Program-made: the position numbers and the translations under genes
Shown: positions 12,441-25,349 of the stretch, in pieces
How positions within the stretch are numbered: the first letter of the stretch is position 1
Layout of the letters: every line of letters starts with the position of its first letter
Assembly: GCF_010389155.1 (NCBI RefSeq)
Contig: NC_057768.1
Span: 3,470,501 to 3,534,500 of the forward strand
Length of the DNA stretch: 64,000 nucleotides
Source: Erigeron canadensis
Lineage: Eukaryota > Streptophyta > Magnoliopsida > Asterales > Asteraceae
Direction of reading: 5' to 3'
The notes under the pieces: model-generated
What the model saw: only the letters and a program-made list of their open reading frames with translations
The model's database searches: none
Told to the model about the DNA's origin: nothing

Positions 12441-15400
12441 AAAGGGGTGTAATGTAGTTATTTTAAGGGTTGGGAGATGTATGTTGTAAATAATTTCATT
12501 AAGGGGATTATAATTTATAAGTATATTAAATGGAGATATTTAAATTAGTGAATATAGAGAAAGAATTGTTTGGGTAGATTAAGTTATTTTTGAGGAAAAA
12601 AATGAGGAACTATATGTAAATATAGTATATAGATGAATATTAGCACAGTACATATACAATGTGCCAGACTGCAGTGTGATCGTGGCGACAAATGGGATGG
12701 TAGGGTCAAATGGTATAAGTAATTGATTTAAATGTGTATATATGATTTAAAGAGAGTAGTAAAAATATCTTTTAATATAAAAGAATAGTGATTAAATTTA
12801 ATATTAATAATTGATGGACATTTAATTTATTGTTTAGTCAATTTGTGTGTATTATTTTTTTAAACTTTTAATATTAAATAATAATTATAATTTTAATATA
12901 ATAATGTAGAACTATAGATACATAGATATAGATATAAACATATAGATGTAAAGAGGAATCACTTAAATAAATATTTAAACAAAGATGGTCTCGAGACGAC
13001 CATGTGGGATGATCCACATTTCTTGAAGCAAGTTTTGTCTAATGCTAACATTGTGAAAGGTGCAAGCTTCGGAGTGTAGTTTGATATTTGTTTAAGCACC
13101 GCATTGCGATTCTGCACAATCGCATAGAGATTTTATAAAATCGTATAACGATTTTGAAGATCTCATTACGAATTTGTCAGATTATTGCGATATTGGTGAT
13201 TGAATTTGTGAAAAGCTAAAAAAGTATAACTAAATTGATCTAATATTATAACAAGGTTGGCTAGTCATGTTATATATTTTGTTCCAGAGTTCAATTTTGG
13301 TTGCCTATATTGAAGTTAAAATCTGTCTTATCCCAATTAAAGATTTCATATAATCTTAAGACAATGTGTAAAATTTAAATTATCTGCAAGGAAAGTTTAT
13401 TATTAAGGAAAAAATAAAGCCTTAACATGCATAAAAAGGTTGTATATTTCCATATTAAAAATTCATTCTCTGAATTTTATGGTAAGTGTATAACTAATTA
13501 ATGCACTTTAACGAAAGCGGACTTGGTTTAGCAAAACCCTAATAATAAAAAGGTAAATTCGGTCCCCTAAACTCTATTTAACATCATTAATACAAGCATG
13601 TTTGACTATATATAAAACGATAAATTACAAATTCATATTTTGTCGACGAAAACAAGTTGATTATAGTTTGAATTATCAGTAGTCTCTTCCTACAAGTTAT
13701 AATAAAAGTTGTTTTTTCTTTCTAAAATTAAAAACAAAAAGTAATATAAGGATAGATTTTAATCATTTGTCATGTACTCCAAATGTTGTTATCAATTTCG
13801 CAGTGTAGAATTTCCATTTGATTTTTGTCAAATATGACGCCATGTCCATCTCCTGACATAGTATATGGGTGGTGCTCAAGTCATATGCCCATTTTTCAAT
13901 TACAATTATAATCACATTACAATAAATACCAATTTTCATCATTCGGTTTATAAAATGTACATATAGGAATTTGATAGAATAAAGCTTTGAATTTCCTACA
14001 TTAATCTATCATGACAAAGAAAAAATAAAAAATTAAATTCCATTTTATTATATTTTCTTACATTTTGAAAACCAAACAGTCCTTAATATCCAAACTATCA
14101 ATAAAATTAAATACATGTGTATAACAAAAAGTTTCAAGAGAATTATCTATATCATTATTGGTGCCAATAATATGGGTTTGTCTAGCCTTTTTCATACATT
14201 CTAAAACCAAACAGTCCATTTTTGTTTGTTACAAACGTGCATGTGTGATGTGTCATAAAGAATAGTTGTTCCATCGCTTTAATTTTGAAACAAATGAGAC
14301 TAAAATATAAGTTTGTCCTGGCCGAATGCAAATCTACACGGTTTTATACTTATATATTCATTGTTCTTGACTTCAGTTATGGTTCCCCATATTGAAATTG
14401 AAATCTTTGTTTTTCTCAATTAAAAATTTCACATATAACCTAAGGCAACGTATAGGATCGAAATAATTTGTTGCAAAATTGTTTTACGATTCCAAGAAAT
14501 TGATGGTTACCTCAAGCTAGGTTGATACGTTTACTTGAACAATAATGCTAATCTACATAAAGAACAAGGGCAACCAGTGGATGTCAAACGATCATATATC
14601 ACACATAATGGTTGAAGTACAAGATTCAAATATGAATTATTGAATTGTCAAATACTTTGTTAAGCTAGTTAGGGAGTAGATGGTTGTTCCTAAATAAGAT
14701 GTCTAGTTCCTAAATAAGATGTCAAATACTTTGTGATAATTCAAATACGAATCATTTTTGTTTGAACGACAAGAAACTATGTTATATATATATGCACAAG
14801 GTCAGAGTAGCAAAGCACTAACGGTCAATAAAATATAAATATAATTACAAGAAGTCTCGAAATACTAACAACTGACACAATCTAGATACAATTTGAACCA
14901 AGTTTGTTCGGCATTGGGCCATTGGCATTGAGGTTGATATCGGTCTTAACAATTTGTATCAAAGCTATGATTATCGTAGCCCAAGTATGCCTGGTGATCC
15001 TTGAACGAACAATATGGTGGTTCATCTTAAATGCGTATCCGATTGATTCTAGAGCATTTGTGTTGAAAGTCCTCACGTACATTGTTGCCTACCCCGATCA
15101 GCTGGATCATGATCCGAGTGTGACGGTATTATGCAAACGGGTCCATTTTCATGTAAACTACTATACAATAAAAAGAAGCCATTAATTGGTTCTAGTCATG
15201 TTCATTCATCTTGTAAGAAACTAAAAGATGACCGGAAATTACAACATTTCACATTTGACATTGTACATTGGTGGTCACGAAAACATAGTTTTTAGTACAA
15301 CTTGCTTACTAAAAACAACAAAACACATAATATAAAAATATGTATAAAGTCTGTCCATTAACCACTTAATTTTAAACCAAAGTCTAGCAAGAAAAGAATA

Positions 15401-15807
15401 TATACGAACTACAAAGGCTATAGCCTATATATATAACAACATTAAATGAGTTATGGTAAAACAATAATAATAAATAGACGGTGGGAAGGGAAACTATATT
15501 TCCGTACTTTAGGGCCATTGTCACATGGATCCTGTCTCCTATCTCTCATAATACATACAATCTATACATATAACATCCCAAAAAACATATATCTATCTAT
15601 CTATCTACATTATATAGATTTATATTTATTTTTAATATATTTACCCCCTCATCTCATCTCATTTCATGATTTTAATTAACCAATAACGTTACATCATTCA
15701 CTGCTCCATATCTACTTTCACTTCTTCTTCTTCTGTTTCCTTGTCTACATTACACTCACACAGTCATACACACACAAAAGTCAACTAGTCAACATCATTT
15801 GGTTCAG

Positions 15808-16151
15808 GTAAAAATACTTAGAATCATAACTTCTTTATTTTTTCTTACTAGTCAACATCATAACTTTTTTATGAAAATTTTTTGAATCTAAGTTTATTTT
15901 CTTACTAATTTTAGTAAACTTCAGTAAAAGTGTGTATTTACAACATGTTTTTAGTGTGGTTCTTTTTAGCTATAAAGAAACATTTGTTTTTTAGTATATC
16001 TTTTGCTGTATTGAATGTGATATTGTTATTGTAATTATATGTATTTACAAGCTGGTCCAAGAATATAGGTGACCACATTGGAAATAAATTAATGATTATT
16101 GTTTGTTACATTTGTATTTATTTACATATATTTGTTTTCATGTTTTTGTAG
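15808..16151 (+). other. Probable 5' UTR intron of the remorin gene
   Basis: A good donor (TTCAG|GTAAAAATAC) at 15807/15808 and a pyrimidine-rich acceptor (TTTTTGTAG|G) at 16151/16152 bracket 344 bp just upstream of the remorin start. A leader intron here would join a short non-coding exon near 15700-15807 to the start codon exon. This is inferred from splice signals only. Confidence 0.5.
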
Positions 16152-16231
16152 GTAGTGAATCTATATATACATATAGATATATATAGTTGTAAAGGAAAGG
16201 ATTAGTATTATTGGAACTAGAATATGCAAAA

Positions 16232-18359
16232 ATGCAGGTCTGTTATTCACCACAGTTAGGATCATCTAACAAAACTTCATCATCTTTTCGTAATTCGGGT
16301 GCCTATACGAGTCCCGGGACACCGGATTATGGTGATAATAACAACAATGTGTTAGCTTTTCAAAAAGGATGGTGTTCAGAAAGAATACCATTAAGTAATA
16401 GTAGTAGAAGGCATATTAGTGCTGCAGCATTGATGCCATTTAACAGTGGGAGGACTCTGCCATCGAAATGGGACGATGCCGAGAGGTGGATAACGAGTCC
16501 TGTCTCGAATTTTGGGGTTTGCAAGACTTTAGCTCCACCAAAACGGCCCAAGGCGAAAAGTGGACCGTTGGGTGGGACGACACCTGGTGTTGCTTATTAT
16601 TCAAATTATTCCCCTGCTGTCCCTGCACTTGAAGGTGGGAGCAGTAGAAATTTTCTTGCGGGGTCACCACTTACGACGGGGGTTTTAGTACCGGAAGGTT
16701 TGCATTTTTGTGATGCTGCAGGTGGTGTTGGTCATGGTGAGTATGGAATGGTTCAATCTGGTAATGTGCCTTTATGGTCTGAGTTGTTGATTGAGTCTTC
16801 ATATACTGATTCTCAAGGTATAATCTTTTTACTTTCTTTAGACTGTATGTTACCGCCGATTAAGTATCACGGTATGGGGTATTTTTGGGAAACAAAACCT
16901 TAGGATAAAACACGGTGCAAACAGGGAGAGGGCTACACAATTGTGCAGAAGCTATTCTATAGAAATGTACATGAATGCACCCCTGTCCTTAAAATGTCAC
17001 ATTGTCGTCATCTCCTTTTTTTCCTACCTAATTGGCCCCAAGTATCATAGAACCTAAGTTGATATGGATTGACAACATAAAGTAATGCACAAAAAGTTTA
17101 ATTTGTGAAAGAGATTTGAACATGTATACTTTAAGACACACATATAGTATCTGAGTCAAAAAGACTTGCCTTCCATGGTAACTGAATAAGGTAAACCTCA
17201 TCCCTTTACCCATTAATATATATATAGTAGTGGTGGAAAACTTCAGTTACTTGCATCCATTGATAGACTATTCGTTGGTTTAATAAAAAACTTAGATCAT
17301 CTACTTCTCCTATCTGATTGCTGGTTGGGACTGAAATATGAATGTCTGCAGATGAGAAGATTGATGAAAATGGTGTTTCGCGTGTTGTTTCACGAAGAGA
17401 TATGGCAACCCAGATGAGCCCAGAGAGCAGCCCTGAACCCTCCCCTACATATATAATACCTCCACCTGGCAGCCACCATTCTGCTAGATTGGAAGTGAGG
17501 GATGTCCAAGTGGACAAAAGAGTCACTATGACAAAGCAATCAAAAAGAAACAAGATGAGAATGAGGAATAACGGATCACCAGAGGCTAATGAATTAGCTT
17601 TGACATGGAATGCTACAGAAGGAGCTATGAAACAGTCAAAGTATGCATCTACTATGATCCTTCTAACTCCTTTAGTCGGTGTGTAGCTCATTTTGACCAT
17701 TTATATCAAAAAGAATATGAATCTTGACTTAAGTACATAAATCTTTAGCCAAACGCTTTCTTTCTAGTTTCAAAATTAGTGAAATTTGAACACTTTCCTT
17801 AGATAAGCCATCTGCAGATTCAAAGTTACAAAGGTGGCTGCAGTGGCTCTCTTAGAGTAAAAAAGATATAGTGGGACTCATGTCGGGTCTAAAAGAGCAA
17901 TTCTTATCAAAGATTGATACACACGTGTACTCCGTAGTTACACATGAAAAGATTGACAGTTTTGTTGTCTTGTAATTTGCAGGCTCCAGAAAGAGGAAGC
18001 TAGGATCACTGCCTGGGAGAACCTACAGAATGCGAAAGCAGAGGCATCAATCCGGAAACTTGAGGTGTGATCATCATGATAAGTTTCTGAAAGTTTTCTA
18101 ACTAGATACACTGGAAGCATCAGAAGTATTGTGGTTGTCGAGTTTAAACTTTTCTCTGTTTGAACAGATGAAATTGGAAAAGAAGAAGTCAGCATCGATG
18201 GATAAAATATTGAACAAGCATAGAGCTGCACAACTGAAAGCCCAAGAAATGAGAAGGAACATGTCAGAAAGTGTTGCTCCCAGAACTCGCAAATTTAGAA
18301 CCTTACGCAGACATGTCACAGATTCTCTAACTGGCTGCTTCCGTTGTCATGATTCCTAG
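16232..18359 (+). CDS. Remorin family protein with C-terminal Cys anchor (4 exons)
   Basis: Plasma-membrane-associated plant scaffold protein of membrane nanodomains. Exons 16232-16817, 17352-17640, 17983-18064 and 18168-18359 join to 382 aa. The first in-frame ATG (MQVCYSPQ) is chosen; an out-of-frame ATG lies 8 bases upstream. Residues 1-275 are low-complexity, rich in Ser, Gly and Pro, with patches such as WDDAERWITSP and SPESSPEPSP. The Remorin_C coiled coil spans about 283-350 (ARITAWENLQNAKAEA, IRKLEMKLEKKKSASM). The tail GCFRCHDS has two Cys (376, 379), the pair typically S-acylated in the remorin C-terminal anchor. The long N-terminal extension fits the group 5/6 type rather than the short canonical remorins. 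Its neighbour on the right is convergent. Exact group is uncertain. Confidence 0.93.
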
Positions 18360-20345
18360 TCCTCTAATTGAACATCCATCAATCAGGTTTCTCTCATTAC
18401 TTGTTCTCCATTCTAAATACTTGGTTCCCCCTTTTTATCATTCCTTTCTTCTTTCGTTAGGTGTTCGGTAAACTAAAACATTCTTTCATAGTGACCAGGT
18501 TAAATTTTGAACATAATGACCTTAAATTCTGAACAGTGAGTTCTTTTAGGAAGGTATTCCACGGAGAATGGGGAGGGAGACTAAATGCTGATGCCTTGAG
18601 ATCGATTCAAATGCACACAATTAACACCCTCGTTCTAAGAATTGGAAAATGCACTTTCTAGTTTATACTTAAGAGGCCAAACAGTCTAACTTTCAACTTG
18701 AAATATAATGTTTGGATTTGTTGAAGAAAAAGTTCCATTCACCTTTCTGTAACAATTATAACAAATGGAGAATTGGGTACAGAATCTGCAATAGAATATT
18801 TTTGAAGTGCAGTTGAGAAGTATATAATTTAGCACCATCTCAAAAGCCAAATATCTCTGATTCTCTTCTTAGGTTAGAAGCATCTTTTATTTGGTTTGTT
18901 TAGAAGTTTATGCCCCTGATATAATTCCGCTGCTGGTAAATACAGGTTTGCAGTCCATGCAGCTTTGAAAAGGAAACTAATTTGGGGAGAAAGTATCTGC
19001 CGTTGGAATTGATTTGGCTTCAGACGGCATATACAATTCTAGAGACGATTAGTTGATACGAGGTGGATATAGTTTTAAGCCTGATTTCATCTAGTCTTTA
19101 ACGAGTTCTGTTTAGGTATGATTAAACCTAGATCATCAATTTTGCAAGATAAGGTGAGGGGGGTAAATATGTAAGGTCCTATATCAATCATTGGATCAAG
19201 GTACATAACACAGCAGTGGTAAACAGAGAGCACTTGGTGATATCTGCTATTATGCTCAAGAGTGTCTTTTTAGCCTAAATTTGTTTAGTGTTATAGTCCC
19301 CACAAAATCAACACCGTCACCATGGCACAATAACTACTATTATTAAGTAGGTTTTCTACAAGCCCTTTGGTTGAAGCAATTTTATGACATGTGCAGATGA
19401 ATATGATAGCCCATACCCTGTCTATCACGGCGGTTTTAGGTACATTAACATCTTGATGAATAAGAATCACTTTCTTAAGCAAAAATCTATCTTAAAGCAG
19501 GTTTATTTATTTACATATCATTTTGATGTTAAATATACACTTTTGGTGTATATAAGAAAATGCAGGTTAACTATACCTGACTTTCTTGTTAGGCTGAATA
19601 ACTTAACTTTAAATTGGAAATGGAAATCCAAATCGATCTCACCTACAATTAAACTACTCGTATATTTGAGCATCAAGATTCATACCATACATTTTCTGTT
19701 GTATTGCAGTTTACATCATTATCATTAAAGTATTGAAAATTATAACCCCAATAATCTGTTTATGCAAAGAGGAAAAGAAATCATATCATTCAGCTCGCTA
19801 AAAATGCAAACCTAAAGAGTGCAGCTTAGAAAATGTCACCAAGTTATCATTATCATTGAAGTATTGAAAATTATAACCCCAATAATCTGTTTACGCAAAG
19901 AGGAAAAGGAATCAAGTCATTCAGCTCGCTAAAAATGCAAACCTAAAGAGTGCAGCTTAGAAAATGTCACCAAGTTTGAAATATTCCTTATTGGCCTATA
20001 ATAACCCTATGTATTCTCATGAGTCATGACCATTATCAATGATAATTAAACATAATTTCAATAATCATTTAAAGTATTACCAAACATTATAATGTGGGCA
20101 TTCTTCATCTTATTGGTTTTTAGTTTTTACTTTGAAACAACGTAAAGATACAAGGACTACTAACTTACTAAGTCCATCACCTAATTGAGCCACTTTCTAG
20201 CCAAGATACTAATTCTGAAACAATAATTCTAGTTTAGAAGCATACATTCCATCCGTAATGTTCAACAACATACATAAATTGACATTATACATAACTTTAA
20301 CCAACATCCATGCACTGAAAATGATCTTTGGAGAGATCCAAACCT
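18360..20345. other. Convergent intergenic region, remorin and RRM gene
   Basis: No gene is visible. The left part should contain the remorin 3' UTR, the right part that of the RRM gene, since both genes point inward. A 131-bp tandem duplication lies at 19715-19976. Confidence 0.45.
19715..19976. repeat. 131-bp near-identical tandem duplication
   Basis: The unit 19715-19845 (starting ATCATTATCATTAAAGTATTG-like) is repeated at 19846-19976 with only a handful of substitutions. Both copies carry CAGCTCGCTAAAAATGC and end in AATGTCACCAAGT. High identity indicates a recent event. Confidence 0.92.
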
Positions 20346-23300
20346 CTAATACGGCCTATACCTGAAATCTGTTCGTGAAGCTCTCCCTCCACTCAAACTT
20401 CCACCTATGCTGCTCATACTTCCTCCCGTTCGTCCCAAGTCTCCACTCATGCGTTCATAGTCTCCGCCCGTACGACCCAGGTCGCCGGTCATGCGCCCCA
20501 GGTCTCCATCCATATGTCCCAAGTCCCCGCTCATGCGTCCCAGGTCTCCACCCATGCGTCCCATGCCACCAGTTCCTGCCAAGCGTCCCATGCCACCAGT
20601 TCCTGCCATGCGTCCCATGCCACTAGGTCCTCCCATGCGTCCCATGCCACCAGGTCCTCCCATGCGTCCCATGCCTCCAGTTCCTCCCATGCGTCCTAAA
20701 CTTCCACTCATGCCACCATAACCCCACTGCAAAAGATCCATTAACATAAAATTTTGATTAGTATATATTTATATCAATAATAATATACCATCATCGCTTG
20801 CAATTGATGATGTTTAAGAGATTCCAAGACATTTCATATTATGTAAAGCTTGGTTGATCTTTGACAGATGGAGAAACTCATATTTCGGTGCATTATACCA
20901 TAAAAAGTTAGCTTAAACATAATATTGTCTGAAGACATTTCCCTACTCACATCATCGAAATCCAAGCTTCCATACATCCTGCCATAAGCTCGCATTGGGC
21001 CATAACCTGCATATGCTGGTGGTTCAGGATTGTCCATAAAAGAGGCTCCACTCGAACCACCATCATCAACAGGCGTAGCTGAATCTATTGCAACCTGTAA
21101 CGCATCAAGAACAAATTATAAAAACTGGATTAATTGCATAGGTATTTCAGAAGGTAAATTGATGCTCGTTGGGGTACAATTTATGCATGTAGTTTATGTT
21201 ATAATATAGGAGTGAATAAACTATTACACCAATTAATTACAGCTTAAGTAACGTTTTACCTGTTGTCCACAAATCTCATGAGACCTTCGTGAAACACGAT
21301 CTGCAACTCCATCTTCAGCAAAGGTCACAAAACCAAACCCCCTGTGACCAGATCTCTTAGGATCCTACATCAAGTGCATATTCACAGTAATGATTAAACA
21401 CATTACACAGTTGATGGGTATAACATACATCCGTATGTATGAAAATTACAAGATACAGGAAAGCCATAAAATAAAAAGTTAAGTTACCTTGGGAACATAC
21501 ACATCCAAGATACGTCCAAACCTTCCAAAATATATGCGCAGGTCTTCAACACTAGCTTCTTGAGGAAGCCTGCCAACAAAAATTTTCTTTCCCATTCCCC
21601 GAGCTGATTCCCCCCCTGCTTGCACCAAAAAAGGGATTAATTATAGTTGTTACAGAAAAACAAAAAAATTACTTGTATGCACCCAAAAGTAAACATACTT
21701 CCGTAAGCAGAGCCTGGATAATCGTATGATGTAGGAGCACCCAATGCAGCATATCTAGTTGTAACATATGCATTATATGCACCATATCCACCACTCTGGG
21801 TAGGAGGCATGCGGGTAATTGGTCGGAAATCATCTTCCTGATAGTAATTATCACATGAAAACAGTCAGCTAAAAGCTGCCGTAAAGAGCTGAAGCTTTCC
21901 ATAAACTTAACTTCAGATTAAATGAAAGCTGCTATCGTTTTAACAGAATACCAAGCTTGAATTGAAAAAGAATAAATGATGACATATTCAATACAAGTAA
22001 TGACGAATATTGCCTTAGGGGTTGCTCGGTCGACAACAACGTTTGAACCCCCCAGTTCATGGGTCTCAGACATTAGATCATCCACGGAATCTGTAGGGAA
22101 AGATTGAAGTAATGTATAAAGATCTATCAAACATAATATAGCAAAATCTACTCATGAACTTGTCTTGAAAAAACAAAACAAACAAACAAAAGGTCAAGAC
22201 TTAGATGAGATACCGGCACTTGCAAAAGTAACAAACCCAATTCCACGATGCCCCTTGGTAGTTGGATCCTGCAAAACTTGCATACTGAGTTCTTGAAACA
22301 TCCAAAATTCGTACAAAAGAAGTGACTGGAGTAGGTAAAGTTTGACAAAAAGACTTGAAAAATAAAATATAATCATATGGCATCTAATTATGTACCTTGG
22401 GCATATATAAATCAGTTATCTCACCAAACTTTTCAAAATGACTGCAAAGAAACAAGTTTTACAACCATAAATCAGTATGGATCAGAATGACATTAAAAAA
22501 TTGGACAGTTACAAAATTTCAAATAAGACAACATCTCATGATATATCAATTAAAGAAGGATATCGAGCCTTTGTTGGTTCTAAGTTCGCTCAAGACATTT
22601 GACGTCACAAGTTCGAGTCAAAGGGTGGGCTTTTAAATTTTTTTAATCTCTTAAATAACGCTACCTCCTAAATGTAGCTTCTGTAACAGAGAGTGGAATT
22701 CTAGCAACAAAAATCCTAGTGACTTTCTTCGATGGTGCTCTCATTTCCTCCTGAAAAAAAAAACAACTTTCTTTAGAAATATACCATCAAACTTTACAAG
22801 TACGATTTTGTAAGTTTGTAACACATGTCAAAAAAGTGAAATGAAATTAAAGTCTGTAGAAAAAAAAAACCTTTGGAGTTGCTATTTTTACTTCTAGCGC
22901 TCTATTACCAAGGAAATGCTCTGCCAACAGTGCAGCCTGTAAGACAGTCGTATAAAAGAAGATAAGCATCACCAAAAGGATTGAGATGAATTGTTATTAT
23001 GAATTTACGATTATGAAGATCTGTTGATCTTTTACATATGATAAGATATATTAAATGAAACGAATGAAACTTTAGTACAAGCCATATAAAAATCTGTACT
23101 AACCTTGGCATCTTCAACCTCTGTAAAGGTCACGTATCCAAAACCGCGAGATCGGCCGCTTGAACGTTCCTGGAATTATGTGCCAAACTGTTTTATCTTA
23201 AACATCTATTCATGACTAGTGGAGTGTTTGGACTTTGGACACATTTTAAAATGCAGATAAACAATTAAACAAACTTTGAAGCATTTATAGAACAAGAAAA

Positions 23301-24277
23301 TACAAAAAAGATAAGCATGTCAAACATATACATTCACTTATCCATCCAAAGATTATCAGTAAGGAAAAACCAGTGTGAGCAACTAACATTTCCCTGACTT
23401 CTATTTACAATTGATTAGATAAAAAAACTTAATTTTCGTGAGAAGTCGGCCGACAGTGACTCATCTAAAGTAATATGACCCATCTAAACAGAGGATAGCA
23501 TACAATCGAAGATTCTAATAAATCCTTTAAGAAGGTGGTTCCACCTGATCTAAGATAACATCCACATTGTACATCACCATATACGAAAAAAGAGGCTTTA
23601 CTCGCATTTTGACTCAGGAAAAAGAAACATAAGAACAAACACGATTCAAAGTTTAAACCTTTTGCAAAGAAATGAAGAGCATAGATCAATACACAACAAG
23701 TATCCACATCATTCTGTGGATTAATTACACGAACCATTTGATCCTAACAATAGCTTCTATACCATTAAATAAAATCTGAATGTGGGCAGACGAGAAATTT
23801 TACAACAGGCAAGCCGGCAAACTGTGGTTGGCAACCGTACAGGCGTAGAAACTAATAAAGTACAGTAGAAACCGATGTAAAGTCGTAAACATATTTTTAC
23901 ATACACAAGTCAGTCACACATGCAGGCAAGTAGTAAGTAGAACATACTCGATATCCAACACAGTGCAACGTTCTTACAAATTCAAACCAAACTTATATAT
24001 AATTACAATATACAATCCATCCAAATAATATATAGATAGAGATAGAAGGAAAAAAATAAAAATAAAAAACCTTCATGACAATACAGTCATCCAATTCACC
24101 AAATTTCCTCATGTAATCCTTCAAACCTTGTGTATCTACATCCCATGGGATCCCCAATACCTATACATACATATATACATATATATATTTGATTACATAT
24201 TATTATATGTTATTGAATAAAGCAACAAAATTTAATCTTTAAAAAAAAAAACTTACCACAAGCTTTCTGCCAGACAT
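20346..24277 (-). CDS. Three-RRM RNA-binding protein with Gly/Met/Arg-rich tail (13 exons)
   Basis: hnRNP-like RNA-binding protein, closest in my memory to Arabidopsis At4g36960 (ending RYRPY here as in that protein). Exons: 24277-24257, 24160-24071, 23169-23104, 22936-22871, 22750-22665, 22441-22396, 22268-22214, 22090-22014, 21837-21699, 21615-21488, 21364-21260, 21094-20951, 20726-20346; 467 aa. RRM1 is about 4-81 (RNP1 RGFGYVTF), RRM2 about 93-168 (RGIGFVTF), RRM3 about 225-300 (RGFGFVTF). The tail from 342 holds GGMGRMGGP-type and GDLGRM-type repeats, making the protein clearly longer than the Arabidopsis relative (about 379 aa as I recall). Intron 8 (22013-21838) has a GC donor. Role in splicing or mRNA handling is inferred from family. 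Confidence 0.95.
20434..20715 (-). repeat. Coding minisatellite (27-bp and 21-bp units)
   Basis: Inside the last exon of the RRM gene. On the gene strand, about five 9-codon units of the GGMGRMGGP type (some with MAG/LAG) are followed by about six units of the GDLGRM(S/T)G or GDLGRTGG type. Period and reading frame agree (multiples of three), so copy-number change would alter length without breaking the frame. Confidence 0.9.
22570..22650 (+). repeat. Possible tRNA-derived SINE scrap in an RRM gene intron
   Basis: The segment carries CACAAGTTCGAGTCAAAG, which fits a pol III B box, within the intron between exons 5 and 6 of the RRM gene, in antisense orientation. No full element or target duplication can be shown. 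Confidence 0.3.
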
Positions 24278-25006
24278 GATAATAACAGAAATAATCTCCT
24301 CAAAAACCACCAATTAATAAATTAATTAATTGAGACACTCAAATCCTTTCTCAATTTCTCTCCAATTAATTAATCTCTCTCCTGCACACAAATAATACAC
24401 ACACACCTCTTTCTCACACACTATCATCATCATCAATATCACCATTTTTTTTTTTTTATATAAAATTAATTTTTAAGAAAATAATTGGGGAATTAATTGA
24501 ATTAATTAAATGACACGCTAACCTGACCAAGTTTCCTTCAATTTGAATTAGATTAAATTTACAAAAAACCCTAATTTCGCAGATCTCGCTCAGTTCGGAT
24601 CGGGTCGGGTCAACACTCCACTCTCGGGTTTCTGGACGCCGCTCTGTAATTAATTGCAACATACAAGAGTGCATATATTATCTTGGAATATAAATTGTTT
24701 TGATTTAGACCCTTTATTATGAGTATGTTGTTTATTTTCACCCAAAATAAGGTAAAAAGGTTTACATATTTATACCTCGACATTAACTTAATAAGAGTGT
24801 GTTTGGCGGATACGGATTAAAGTTTTATCGATTTCGTAGATTGAAATCAAGATTCAAAAAACTCAAATCTTTGACTTTTAAATTTATCCAATTATTATCC
24901 TTCCAACTTCACATATGAAGTTGGTACAACTTGATTCTTATCTCGCACTTTAATTTCTATTGAAAAATTTTGTATTACGAGTATTGTTTTGGAATTATAT
25001 AGATAT
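24278..25006. other. 5' flank of the RRM gene
   Basis: Contains the leader and promoter of the minus-strand RRM gene by position: pyrimidine/purine-rich sequence with CACACA and CTCTCT tracts near 24360-24420. No specific element is identified. Confidence 0.4.
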
Positions 25007-25008
25007 TA

Positions 25009-25347
25009 CTCCCTCCGTCCCATATTTTAAGTGTCTTAATTTGACTTTTTGAGTCTTTTTCTTTTAACTTTGACAGTAAATATTTTTGTTTGTGTTATAT
25101 AAAATAACATATATGAATTGATTAAGTTTAAAATGTAGTTTTCACTGATATAACTTTTAACAACTAACATACAATACAAATTAAGATATTTATGGTCAAA
25201 GTTGAAAGAAAAAACTTAGTCAAACTATGACATTTAAAATGGAACGATTTTTAGCAACTAACATATAATACAAATAAAGATATTTATGCTCAAAGTTAAA
25301 AGAAAAAACTTAGTCAAACTATGACATTTAAAATGAGACGGAAAAAG
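25009..25347. mobile_element. Stowaway (Tc1/mariner) MITE
   Basis: The left end is CTCCCTCCGTCCCATATTTT, the classic Stowaway terminus; the right end read backwards is CTTTTTCCGTCTCATTTTAA. TA flanks both ends (25007-25008, 25348-25349). An internal segment of about 110 bp is tandemly duplicated (CAAAGTTGAAAGAAAAAACT and CAAAGTTAAAAGAAAAAACT copies). Non-coding, 339 bp. Confidence 0.9.
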
Positions 25348-25349
25348 TA

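Larger units (their letters stand above)
10222..15690. other. Gene-free intergenic region between ZEP and remorin
   Basis: About 5.5 kb of AT-rich sequence. It contains a 177-bp tandem duplication (11023 onward) and a GC-rich GGTGGCGG-type patch (12300-12430). An open stretch of about 90 codons on both strands near 14880-15185 matches nothing I recognise. There is no convincing gene. Confidence 0.5.

Noticed and set aside
14882..15185. Overlapping open frames on both strands (66 and 93 codons)
   Set aside because: Neither resembles a known protein, there is no splice context, and both strands cannot be coding here.
17206..17700. 164-codon minus-strand frame opposite remorin exon 2
   Set aside because: It is antisense to a well-supported exon and has no homology pattern.
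20434..20715. Regularly spaced repeat array that could suggest a CRISPR
   Set aside because: Units are contiguous, in frame and coding in a plant exon; there are no spacers.
20375..20721. Plus-strand frames rich in Pro-Met-Arg or His-Ala-Ser
   Set aside because: They are shadows of the repetitive last exon of the RRM gene read in the opposite direction.
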